From: Liolophura sinensis
Lineage: Eukaryota > Mollusca > Polyplacophora > Chitonida > Chitonidae
Assembly (NCBI RefSeq): GCF_032854445.1
Contig: NC_088304.1
Coordinates: 3,038,001 to 3,102,000, forward strand
DNA: 64,000 bases
Reading direction: 5' to 3'
A model generated the notes under the pieces. That model was not told the DNA's origin. It was given only the letters and a program-made list of their open reading frames with translations, and made no database searches. Within the stretch, counting starts at the first letter, position 1; each line of letters opens with the position of its first letter. Made by a program: the position numbers and the translations under genes. This document shows, piece by piece, positions 1 through 10,248 of this stretch.

Positions 1-722
1 TATTTTGCAGGCAATAACTGCTAGACCAGACTGCTTTGTAGTGACAAATCAGATAAGGCCTGGCCTTTATTGGGCTTTGGCTGGCCGCACTCATTTAGAA
101 AACAGATAGCAATAACAGGGCCTGTTAGCCTGTTAGAACTCTCAGTCTGCATGTTCAGTGTCTGAAAGTGATTTTGGTTTTGACCTGTTTTTGTGATTTA
201 AGATACTGTAGTCTGACAATTGGACAGAAATGACTGATATCATTATGCCATGACTGAAATGTTTTATGAGAAAGCGTTTCATTGTTAACTTTGTTCGTTT
301 AGTGCTTAAAGTATTGTGTAAACTCACATGCTTGCATTTAAGTTGGAACTTTTGAATTGCTGAAATGTGATGTCTGCATTTACTGCAAAGACACAGTTTC
401 TTGCTGTTAATTATTGATGGCTCCAATGTCAGCACATAAAAGCCAAACATGTACATGTACGTGTATACTGTTTATGAAGACAAAAAAAGAAACGCACAAG
501 TAAAAAATGATATTTACTATATCTGAAACTTTTTTATGCACTCATTAACTGATTAGAATTATGCATATAGATGTAGGCTCTAAAATAAACTCAAATAGCC
601 TCTCATAACATCTAGACTCCAAGATATTCCCGGGACCTATGCGGCCTTTGAGCCCCAACCAATGATGGATCATCGAACATCCACCTACTTCTGGGCAGCA
701 GCCTGCACTTGATGAACACCCT

Positions 723-1105
723 GGGTGTCCTGTCTGGTGTCAGCATTCTGTGACTGCTCAGGGTGTCCTGTCTGGTGTCAGCATACTGTGACTCGGCAGG
801 GTGTCCTGTCTGATGTCAGTATACTGTGACTTGGCAGGGTGTCCTGTCTGGTGTCAGCATACTGTGACTGGGCAGGGTGTCCTGTCTGGTGTCAGCATAC
901 TGTGATTGGGCAGGGTGTCCTGTCTGGTGTCAGTATACTGTGACTGGGCAGGGTTTCCTGTCTGGTGTCAGCATACTGTGACTGGGCAGGGTGTCCTGTC
1001 TGGTGTCAGCATACTGTGACTGGGCAGGGTGTCCTGTCTGGTGTCAGCATACTGTGACTGGGCAGGGTGTCCTGTCTGGTGTCAGCATACTGTGACTGGC
1101 ATAGG
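723..1105. repeat. 38-bp minisatellite, about 10 copies
   Basis: A 38-bp unit (core 'gtgtcctgtctggtgtcag') recurs about ten times head to tail with only point differences and little length change. It lies in the intron or upstream region before the first visible exon of the left-edge gene. No coding role is apparent. Confidence 0.92.
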
Positions 1106-1240
1106 TATCTCCAGCATCATGAGTGAGTGATGCATGATTCGTGTTAGGACTCTAATAAACCAGATTGCACACTTTACCCCAAATTAAGAAAACAATTTGC
1201 TAGCCTGTCTACATATTGGTGAATTGGTTTATGTTTGCAG

Positions 1241-3498
1241 GGAAATGAAGAATAACCCAGGTAATGAGGTTATGCCATTTCCAAACTGGAGTTTGGGACC
1301 CGTAGAAATTGCGAATATCATTGAGACTGCAGAGGAACTCGACCTGGATGTGATACAGCAGGGAGAGGTAAGGGGAGATAACCAGGTGTGGCAGGCAGTC
1401 TCTGGCATCACACTTCTCATACCTGCTACAAAAGCAAACTTTACCTTACATTTTCATTAGTGTGTTTCTTCCATGTCCAGTAACTATGACGAAAACCTGG
1501 AAATAGAAAATGTCTTTTCCAGGTGTTGAATTGCCTTGAAATTGAGAGCCAGCTTTGCACGCATGCAACAGCATGTCTGCTGTATTTATAAACAGATCAA
1601 AAAACCAGTCTACTGTCTGGTGACATTCTCTTGAAGAGATGTGTTTTCTAACATCTTTGAAATGTCATTTGATGCACTGGAGTGTACATGTGAAAGTTCA
1701 TCTAAGAAGGTCAATTCACTGTGCTTTAAGCTTTTACAACCATGGAATACTTTTTCAAAGTTGCCTGGAAAATGTGAATTTTATTATTGGCCTGTGTTGT
1801 GATGAGCCCCAACAGAGGGATCTTATTATTGGCATGTGTTGTGATGAGCCCCAACAGAGGGATCTTATTATTGGCCTGTGTTGTGATGAGCCCCAACAGA
1901 GGGATCTTATTATTGGCCTGTGTTGTGATGAGCCCCAACAGAGGGATCTTATTATTGGCCTATGTTGTGATGAGCCCCATCAGAGGGATCTTATTATTGG
2001 CCTCTGTTGTGATGAGCCCCAACAGAGGGATCTTATTATTGGCCTGTGTAGTGATGAGCCCCATCAGGGGGATCTTATTATTGTCCTATGTTGTGATGAG
2101 CCCCAACAGAGGGATCTTATTATTGGCCTGTGTTGTGATGAGCCCCAAAAGAGGGATCTTATTATTGGCCTGTGTAGTAATGAGCCCCATCAGGGGGATC
2201 TTATTATTGGCCTGTGTTGTGATGATCCCCAACAGAGGGATCTTATTATTGGCCTGTGTATTGATGAGCCCCAACAGAGGGATCTTATTATTGGCCTATG
2301 TTGTGATGAGCCCCAACAGAGGGATCTTATTATTGGCCTGTGTAGTGATGAGCCCCATCAGAGGGATCTTATTATTGGCCTGTGTTGTGATGATCCCCAA
2401 CAGAGGGATCTTATTATTGGCCTGTGTATTGATGAGCCCCAACAGAGGGATCTTATTATTGGCCTATGTTGTGATGAGCCCCAACAGAGGGATCTTATTA
2501 TTGGCCTGTGTAGTGATGAGCCCCAACAGAGGGATCTTATTATTGGCCTGTGTATTGATGAGCCCCAACAGAGGGATCTCATTATTGGCCTATGTTGTGA
2601 TGAGCCCCAACAGAGGGATCTTATTATTGACCTGTAATACTGGGGGGGAGGTGCTATCATTGATGTACTTTGTGCTCATTAGTAGGGGAGTTTTGAGTTC
2701 AAACTGTTTTTGTTGCTAAGGGTAAAAATAGTCCATCTCCATCATGTGACTCGTTGACCAAATTTACCGATCACCCATCTTGTCATGTTTCCCTTCCTTC
2801 GGGAACATCTTCAGTCCACAAAAGTTCAGCTCCGTAATTTTCTCCAAAATTCATCTACTCTGAATAACTTTTTCTGAAACCTTATTCAGGTTGTCATGTT
2901 ATAATAAATATAATCAGAAATAAGTTGACCAACATTTCTGACAGGTCACATGGTACAGTAGAACTTTCTCTTTACATTCAGCGGTACAATAGTGCATATT
3001 CCAGATTTGTCTATTACATAATGGCGTTGTGTATTGGAATCAGTGTCAAAGTAAATATTTGGGTTGGTATCTCAAAAAGTATTGTACGTTATGACTTGAA
3101 GTTTAACATGCATATAAAGCTCTGTGAGACAAGAGGGATGTTCCATCGGTGATACTCTGCATGCTTATCTTACGACTTCAATTTATGACTTCAGTACTAT
3201 GTGTATTGAGCTGAAGTTTTGCATTCATGTGTCTCTGACAGGCTAGCTCTTTGGTAGCCTTGCTACCAAATCTAAGTTGTTTGTTTTCCAAATGAACAAT
3301 AGATATATGTATATATAGCAACAGAACTGGTTAAGGAGCTGATTGTTCAAGTCAACACTGTTACAGAATATGCCAGGGACGGACGCGTTTAGATGACAAA
3401 CTTCGACAAAACAATCGAGAATAACATGTTTTTTTTTCTTTTCTGTTCACCAGGCACCACATGTCAAGTATTTCTTGAGAAAGAAGAATCCAAAGTAA
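1241..3498 (+). CDS. Unrecognised gene, last two coding exons (partial)
   Basis: Two exons with good splice signals join in frame. Exon 1241-1367 follows 'tttatgtttgcag' and ends at GAG before a GTAAGG donor. Terminal exon 3454-3498 follows a long polypyrimidine tract ending 'caccag' and encodes fourteen residues (APHVKYFLRKKNPK) then TAA. The junction is phase 0. Together they give a C-terminus of about 56 residues that is acidic and leucine-rich in the first exon (PFPNWSLGPVEIANIIETAE) and basic at the very end. I do not recognise the family. The upstream exons lie left of the window. The intervening 2.1-kb intron holds a 42-bp minisatellite and a satellite-related mobile element. That it is a real gene rests on two strong splice sites plus frame continuity, not on homology. 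Confidence 0.6.
1777..2636. repeat. 42-bp minisatellite, about 20 copies, open in frame
   Basis: A 42-bp unit (core 'gatgagccccaacagaggga') repeats about 20 times with essentially no indels. Since 42 is a multiple of 3, more than one frame stays open through the array, giving apparent 14-residue protein repeats (IGLCCDEPQQRDLI). It lies inside the intron of the left-edge gene, has no splice sites of its own and reads open in competing frames, so I treat it as non-coding. Confidence 0.93.
2905..3285 (+). mobile_element. Single-unit copy of the satellite-bearing mobile element
   Basis: This stretch resembles the element that carries the 122-bp array at 10.2-12.8 kb. It shares the 'ggtatctcaaaaagtattg' lead, one diverged monomer ('gaagttttgcattcatgtg') and the same end. 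That end has a perfect hairpin at 3250-3270: a 9-bp stem TTTGGTAGC / GCTACCAAA around a 3-nt loop. A 3'-terminal hairpin, no obvious terminal inverted repeat and internal tandem monomers suggest a Helitron/Helentron-type non-autonomous element; the family is inferred. Confidence 0.6.
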
Positions 3499-3680
3499 AG
3501 AAGAACCTCATGGGAAGTGGCTGTCAGTTTCTGTTGTTTGGATTTTTAGTGGGTTTTTTTTTCAACCAAAAGTTTAAAGTTTGCACACAAAAGCTGTTCT
3601 GATGAAACATCTTAAAATACATGAACAGAAAAGTTTAGTTCAGTTTGTGTTTTATTTTAAGTGCCATGTATATACGTCCT

Positions 3681-4795
3681 TGAATTGTGCTGAATTTTTT
3701 ATAGGGGACACGAATCGTATCTTAGAACACTGAAGATGTCTTCCTAAGGGAGATAATCAGTCACATGTGAATACATGTACTGGGGTATATTTGTTTGTGT
3801 TCAGGTCACATAAACTCTTTGGTTGTGCTGAATTTGTTATATGAGGGACACAGATCTTGTCTTGGAACACTGAAGATGTCTTCATAAGGGAGATAATCAG
3901 TCACATGTGAATACATGTACTGGGGTATATTTGTTTGTGTTCAGGTCACATAAACACTTCGGTTGTGCTGAATTTGTTATATGAGGGATGCAGATCTTGT
4001 CTTGGAACACTGAAGATGTCTTCATAAGGGAGATAATCAGTCACATGTGAATACATGTACTGGGGTATATTTGTTTGTGTTCAGGTCACATAAACTCTTT
4101 GGTTGTGCTGAATTTGTTATATGAGGGACGCAGATCTTGTCTTGGAACACTGAAGATGTCTTCATAAGGGAGATAATCAGTCACATGTGAATACATGTAC
4201 TGGGGTATATTTGTTTGTGTTCAGGTCACATAAACTCTTTGGTTTGGCTGAATTTGTTATATGAGGGATGCACATCTTGTCTTGGAACACTGAAGATGTC
4301 TTCATAAGGGAGATAATCAGTCACATGTGAATACATATACTGGGGTATATTTGTTTGTGTTCAGGTCACATAAACTCTTTGGTTGTGCTGAATTTGTTAT
4401 ATGAGGGATGCAGATCTTGTCTTGGAACACTGAAGATGTCTTCATAAGGGAGATAATCAGTCACATGTGAATACATGTACTGGGGTATATTTGTTTGTTC
4501 AGCTCACATAAACACTTCGGTTGTGCTGAATTTGTTATATGAGGGATGCAGATCTTGTCTTGGAACACTGAAGATGTCTTCATAAGGGAGATAATCAGTC
4601 ACATGTGAATACATGTACTGGGGTATATTTGTTTGTGTTCAGGTCACATAAACTCTTTGGTTTTGCTGAATTTGTTATATGAGGGATGCAGATCTTGTCT
4701 TGGAACACTGAAGATGTCTTCATAAGGTAGAAAATCAGCCACTTGTAAATACATTGTATGTGTACATTTTGCTTGTGGTCAGTCAACTTACACTT
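3681..4795. repeat. 140-bp tandem repeat, 8 copies
   Basis: Eight head-to-tail copies of a 140-bp unit (landmarks 'tcttggaacactgaagatgt' and 'gggagataatcagtcacatg'), starting near 3681, 3821, 3961, 4101, 4241, 4381, 4519 and 4659. The outer copies are the most diverged and the inner ones nearly identical. It begins about 180 bp after the stop codon of the left-edge gene, so part may be transcribed in its 3' UTR. Confidence 0.93.
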
Positions 4796-5600
4796 TCTTC
4801 AGGATATTTTTTACGTGGGTTGAAAGTTTTTACGGGATGTGTTGACAGGGAATTCAATGGATATGCATGCTGATTCATACAGCTTTGAGTTCTCTGTTTC
4901 TAGAGCAAACTCTGTCAGACAACAAGTGTGTACAAGTAGGTTTTATTTGTTATTTCTTTTCGAGTGACATGTTAGTACTTAAAGACAGTTCGGGAGAGAG
5001 ACTCTTCCTTTATCAGCATTTCAGAGAATGTTCAGCACAAACTGCATGTTCTCCAGCACATCAGCCATAAGGTAAATAAGATGTACTAGTAATATTTGCC
5101 CTCTTGGATAATTGAGAGATGACAAAATACTCACCTTGTTCAGGTAAACTAATTATGACATCATAATTACCATGCAAGACATTCATTGTAATTATATCAT
5201 CTTGCATTTTATTCCCATTTCTGGTTTCAACAGGCTGATATTTTCATGTATCTTCTTTACTTAAGATGGACAAATTTTCATCCAAGTTGTGAATTAGTGT
5301 GATACTTCCAAGATTGGAAGAGAACGTGAATTTTAAGTGTTTTCGTGTGGCAAGAGCCCCTTTTTCACATTCAAATTTTTGTTAAATATATCAAGTCATG
5401 CCAGAAAGAATCCTTGCAATTTTGTTGTTCGTAATAAGTCTTCATCTTTTGTTTGTTTCAAGTGTAACATTTAATTTCAGGAGGTTAATTAAACTCATGT
5501 AAAGGTAGATCTAATCAAGCATAGTCTAGCTATAATCGCTGCTTTAGTCTCAGCGGATGCTGATTCTTGTTTTTATTTTGTATGCAAGGTTTGAAGACTG
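4796..5600. other. Intergenic, no feature seen
   Basis: AT-rich sequence between the 140-bp array and the next short array. I found no exon with paired splice sites, no RNA gene and no recognisable transposon. Confidence 0.5.
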
Positions 5601-5730
5601 AATGTTGACATTTTGAGTAATGTTGACATTTTGAGTAATGTTGACACTTTGTATTTTAGGAAATGTTGACAATTTGAGTAATGTTGACATTTCGCATTTG
5701 AGGTAATGTTTACATTTTGAGTATTGGTTA
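5601..5730. repeat. Short array of about 19-23 bp units
   Basis: About six imperfect copies of 'atgttgacattttgagta' in a row, interrupted by a longer variant containing 'gtattttagg'. Confidence 0.8.
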
Positions 5731-6094
5731 AGTCAGAATTCACCCTAAAAAAGTGGAATATGCTGTGCTAATATTGCCCAAAAGGAGTATTTCATTTTTG
5801 TTTGTACCATGCCATATCCTAATGTCATTGTGTTTGTTGTTATAATGCATAATCATTGTGCACATTCATTGAGTTGGTCCAGGCAGATCCAGTAAAACAA
5901 ATCATGTTTTTGTAGGAGCAAATCAGTGTTGTGTTTTATAGTATTGCTGCTAAATTGGAATAACACTTCGTCCCGGATTCAGTCTGGTTGTGTCACTTGC
6001 CATTTGCTTGTCAAAACCGATAGGCCTACTATTCAGCGCTGTGCTTGGAACTTGAAGAGGAAAGTTCAAGATTTCACAATTGGAACATAAATTG

Positions 6095-6515
6095 GTGCTT
6101 GACCATTGACCAGACGTTCCAAGGAATGACCCTTCTGAACCCATAAGGCAACCCTGACCGTTTTCGTTCCAAAAAGTGACCCTTCTGACCCTATAAGGCA
6201 ACGCTGACCGTTTACGTTTCAAAGAGTGACCCTTCTGACCCTATAAGGCAACGCTGACCGTTTACGTTTCAAAGAGTGACCCTTCTGACCCTATAAGGCA
6301 ACGCTGATCGTTTCCATTCCAAAGAGTGACCCTTGTCACCCTATAAGGCAACCCTGATTGTTCATGTTCCAAGGAGTGACCCTTGTGACCCTATAAGGCA
6401 ACGCTGACTGTTTACATTCCAAAGAGTGACCTTTGTGACCCTAGAAGGCAACGCTGACGGTTTACGTTCCAAAGTGACCCTTGTGGGTCTATAAGGCAAT
6501 GCTGACCATATATTT
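6095..6515. repeat. 50-bp minisatellite, about 8 copies
   Basis: A 50-bp unit ('gtgacccttctgaccctata' ... 'ggcaacgctgaccg') is repeated about eight times, with substitutions increasing toward the right end. It is intergenic and ends about 100 bp before a SINE copy. Confidence 0.92.
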
Positions 6516-6624
6516 TTGATTTACCTCCTTGCAATTTAATGCCTCTTCAAAATTATTTCAGTCATACACTTGATTTTCATCCATGAAACGTCTCTTCAAC
6601 ATTATTTTAATCATAAACTCTGTC

Positions 6625-6815
6625 CTTATGACAGCTTCTCCTTGCAGGAGGCCAGCCTTCCTCTCTGACTGTACTTGGAAAGATCTGCCAGCAGCTTGCA
6701 AATGGTCGTGGGTGTCTTCCGGATTCTGCCTGGTGTCCTCCCTTCATAATGCTGGCCACCGTCATATAAGTGAAATATTTTTGAGTATGGCGTAAAACAC
6801 GAATCAAATAAATAA
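6625..6815 (+). mobile_element. SINE family A, 5'-truncated
   Basis: Matches the body and tail of the full copy at 9964-10235: 'ggaaagatctgcc', 'ggtcgtgggtgtcttcc', 'ataatgctggccaccgtca' and 'agtgaaatatttttgagta', ending in an A/T-rich tail 'aatcaaataaataaa'. The tRNA-like head is missing. Confidence 0.85.
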
Positions 6816-6940
6816 ACTGTAGGAGTCGAGTCTGAATTTTACCATACTTTTAATGCTGCCCCAGTGGAATACCACGCTGAAGACACATCTGTGTAGGCTC
6901 ACCTCACCTCAGTGCTTGACCTATCCCCAAATGGTGAGAC

Positions 6941-7166
6941 CGGCCCCCATAGCACAGTTGGTAGAGCATTCGCTTAAGGAGGCGATAGATCCAGCGTCAA
7001 TCCTGGGTCAGGTCACACCTAAGACCTTAAAAGAGGAAGTTCTAGCTTCCTCGCTTGGCATTCAGCATGAAGGGGATAGTGCAACAACTGGTTGACCCAT
7101 ATCAGTATAATGGCTCGGATGGGGCGGCTTACTTGCTTGGTAAGTCATCTCAGTGAAGCAGCAGGT
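6941..7166 (+). mobile_element. SINE family B, tRNA-derived head
   Basis: Starts with a tRNA-like head: A-box-like 'tagcacagttggtagagca' and B-box-like 'tcaatcctgggtc'. A conserved centre follows ('aagaggaagttctagcttcc', 'cagtataatggctcgg', 'cagtgaagcagca'). The copy at 40641-40990 matches over the whole length and continues into the tail. This copy lacks the tail, so it is 3'-truncated or decayed there. It is a SINE rather than a tRNA gene because head and body are co-repeated. Confidence 0.82.
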
Positions 7167-7837
7167 CCTTGAAATCCTTGTGTAAATGTTGTTTAACAGT
7201 CAAAAAGTGGTGAAGATAACTGAAAAGGATATTCTCCTGTAGGCTATGTGATTGATCGGTGTTTAATGCCGTAGTCAAGAATGCTTAACAGCAAGTGCAG
7301 GCATTTTCAAGGGTGGAGGAAATGTGCATCGGAAGTAAACCACCAACCTTTGTAAAGTGACTGACAAACTTTCCCACACAAGGCACAAATTCTCACCTGC
7401 AGGACTTGCTCATTATCTATCAATGCCATGTTGGTGTACATACAATGCTAGTAATTTCCAACCACGAAAATACACGAGTATCAATACAATAAAACAACAT
7501 ACTGCACTCAACAGCTTATAAGACGTTTAATTTTACATCATGAGTAATACATTTCATCTTTTTCAGAAGTGTTTAACAGAACCTTTTCATTTCCAAAACT
7601 ATCCATATTACATCTGCCAGTCATCAAGCGGAGTTTCGAGTTCTAACTCTTTCATGGCTAAACTTAAAAAACAGAACGAGTCCTGTATCATGTGACCTGT
7701 CAAGAATATTAGGCAACTGTTTTTAATTTCATGCACTATAAACATGGATGTAGGGGAAAAGTTTCACAAACAACCTACTTAGAACGTGGTAGAAAATGGG
7801 AGGTAAACATTTATGCATGTAAGACGTTCCTGATGGA

Positions 7838-7885
7838 AAGAGTGAGTGAGTGCTTGGTGTTTAACATCGTACTTGACAATTTCTC
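7838..7885 (-). mobile_element. SINE family B tail fragment
   Basis: Read on the - strand, this contains 'cgatgttaaacaccaagcac' followed by CACTC repeats. It matches the tail of the longer family B copy near 40970. Confidence 0.6.
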
Positions 7886-8319
7886 AGTCACATGATGATG
7901 GCTGATGGAAAGAGGAGTCATTTGTATCTCCAGACGATGGAGAGAAAGTTGCCAAACATTTTTTCACATGATATAGTGGAACATAAATCACCTTTAGAAT
8001 ATTCTTCAGTATTGCATAAAACTTTGACCAAATGAATAAATTTTTCATCTTTAGCAACAAATGAGTTTGAACACCAAACTCCCCTATTACTACCAATGTC
8101 CAGTACATGTAGTACTCGTGAGATACATTTCACACATAATGACTTTGTGAATAGTGAATGCTGCAGAGTACATAGCATTGGATCCACTGGTCAGTCCCCC
8201 AACAACCAGCTACAGTACGTGAACAGGTGAACAGAAGCGAAGCAGATTTTTAGCTCACCTGTGTAAAGTACAGGCATAGTTTATGTTGTACTTTGAGTGT
8301 TGGCTTCAGCATCTAATAC
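7886..8319. other. Intergenic, no feature seen
   Basis: AT-rich, with two overlapping short reading frames on the - strand that have no splice or domain support. The same holds for 7167-7837. Nothing further is supported. Confidence 0.45.
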
Positions 8320-9275
8320 GGACTTTAAATGTTTGAGTCACCATCTAATACATGCTTTGAGTGTCAGCGTCAGCATCTAATACATACTTTGAGCGTCAGC
8401 ATCAGCATCTAATACATACTTTGAGCGTCAGCATCTAATACGTTCTTTGAGTGTTGGCATCAGTGTCAGCATCTAATACGTACTTTGAGTGTCAGCGTCA
8501 GCATCTAATACGTACTTTGAGCGTCAGCATCAGCATCTAATACGCACTTTGAGCGTCAGCATCAGCATCTAATACACACTTTGAGCATCAGCGTCAGCAT
8601 CTAATACGTTCTTTGAGTGTTGGCATCAGTGTCAGCATCTAATACGTGCTTTGAGTGTCAGCGTCAGCATCTAATACATACTTTGAGTGTTGGCATCAGC
8701 GTCAGCATCTAATACATACTTTGAGTGTTGGCATCAGCGTCAGCATCTAATACGTACTTTGAGTGTCAGCGTCAGCATCTAATACGTACTTTGAGCGTCG
8801 GCATCTAATACGTACTTTGAGCGTCAGCATCAGCATCTAATACGTACTTTGAGTGTCAGCGTCAGCATCTAATACGTACTTTGAGTGTCAGCGTCAGCAT
8901 CTAATACATACTTTGAGCGTCAGCATCAGCATCTAATACGTACTTTGAGCGTCAGCATCAGCATCTAATACATGCTTTGAGTGTCAGTGTCAGCATCTAA
9001 TACGTACCTTGAGTGTTGGCATCAGCGTCAGCATCTAATACGTACTTTGAATGTTGGCATCAGCGTCAGCATCTAATACATACTTTGAGTGTTGGCATTA
9101 GCGTCAGCATCTAATATGTACTTTGAGTGTCAGCATCTAATACATACGTTGAGTGCCAGCATCAGCATCTAATACATTCTCTGAATGTCAGCGTCAGCAT
9201 CTAATATGTACTTTGAGTATCAGCATCAGCATCTAATACATACTTAAAGTGTCAGCGTCAGCATCAGCATCTAAT
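8320..9275. repeat. 32/38-bp minisatellite, nearly 30 copies
   Basis: Tandem 'gcatctaatacgtactttga' units with spacers built from 'gtgtcagcgtca' or 'gtgttggcatcagc', giving mixed unit lengths of about 22, 32 and 38 bp. CG/CA/TG alternation (acgtact, acatact) suggests decay of methylated CpG in some copies. Confidence 0.92.
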
Positions 9276-9284
9276 AATAGAGAA

Positions 9285-9632
9285 ACAAAATATTAGGGGT
9301 GGCATCCCAAAAAGTACTGCATGCATTGAGCTCAGGGTTTGCACACATGTAAAGCACAATAACACAAGGGGGGTATTCCACCATTGATTGGATGTGTGCA
9401 TATTAAATACCGTAAATTAATGAATTCCTGACTTGTGTATTTTTTGTGTATTAAAATCAAAGTTAAACAAAGTGTTCGGGGTGGTTTCTCAAAAACTATG
9501 GTATGTTTTGAGCCCACAATTTGCACACATGTAAAGCACAAGAGCATCAGGGAGATATTCCATCGTTGACGTGTGCATATTAAGTATCATAAATTACTGA
9601 ATTCCTGACATAGTGTATTATGTAGTAGAAAC
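9285..9632 (+). mobile_element. Leading part of the satellite-bearing element, two ~180-bp units
   Basis: Two diverged direct repeats, each with a 'tcccaaaaagtactgcatg' or 'tctcaaaaactatggtatg' lead, 'tttgcacacatgtaaagcac' and 'gtgtgcatattaaatacc'. They are longer relatives of the 122-bp monomers that follow at 10.4-12.7 kb. The region is interrupted at its right by a TIR transposon and then by a SINE. Confidence 0.65.
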
Positions 9633-9871
9633 AATAGAAAACTGTCAGACTGGTTTACTGGAAAATAGTATATTTGACACTACCGTTGCGGTGATAACTG
9701 AGAAAAGTTTAACTCAGTGCATAAAGAACAGAAATCGCAAATTTGGTTATTTAAGGTAATTAGTATGCTCACAGGGCATAAACTTTACTCAGTTGAAGGT
9801 GATATCTTACCATCACAACGTTAGTGTCAAATATACTATTTTCCAGTACACCAGTCTTACAGTTTTCTATT
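9633..9871. mobile_element. MITE-like element, ~240 bp with ~64-bp inverted repeats
   Basis: The left end 9633-9696 and right end 9808-9871 are inverted copies with only a handful of mismatches; both contain 'gaaaatagtatatttgacac' in inverse orientation. The ~110-bp middle has no coding capacity. This is the architecture of a non-autonomous DNA transposon. It sits inside the leading part of the satellite-bearing element and is therefore younger than it. I could not fix the target-site duplication. Confidence 0.85.
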
Positions 9872-9963
9872 TTAGTTGCGAACCGGGAGGTGTAATAACC
9901 TTCAGTGTTATGTTAGAATCAAAGTTAAACAAATTGTTAGGGGTGGTGTCTCAAAAAGTACTG

Positions 9964-10235
9964 GGGGCCTCCGTGGCTCAGTCGGTTAAAGCGCTAGCGC
10001 AGCGTAATGACCCAGGAGCCTCTCACCAATGCGGTCGCTCTGAGTTCAAGTCCAGCCCATGCTGGCTTCCTCTCCGGCCGTACGTGGGAAGGTCTGTCAG
10101 CAACCTGCGGATGGTCGTGGGGTTCCCCTGGGCTCTGCCCGGTTTCCACCCACCATAATGCTGGCCGCCGTCGTATAAGTGAAATATTCTTGAGTACGGT
10201 GTAAAACACCAAAAAAAAAAAAAAAAAAAAAAAAA
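9964..10235 (+). mobile_element. SINE family A, complete copy with 13-bp target duplication
   Basis: Full-length SINE of about 272 bp: tRNA-like head ('ggcctccgtggctcagtcgg' A-box side, 'gagttcaagtcc' B-box), body, 'ggccgccgtcgtataagtga' tail and a ~26-nt poly(A). It is flanked by perfect 13-bp direct repeats TCAAAAAGTACTG at 9951-9963 and 10236-10248, which defines both ends exactly and marks a recent target-primed insertion into the satellite-bearing element. It is the reference copy for family A in this window. Confidence 0.95.
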
Positions 10236-10248
10236 TCAAAAAGTACTG

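Noticed and set aside
1-113. Possible exon after 'tattttgcag' at the left edge
   Set aside because: The frame after the acceptor runs 33 codons to a stop with no usable donor and no recognisable protein, so a terminal exon or chance match cannot be told apart.
9964-10100. tRNA gene at the SINE head (also 6941, 13000, 25520, 40641, 50165)
   Set aside because: A and B box remnants are present but are followed by the shared SINE body, and I could not fold a proper acceptor stem; these are SINE heads or remnants.
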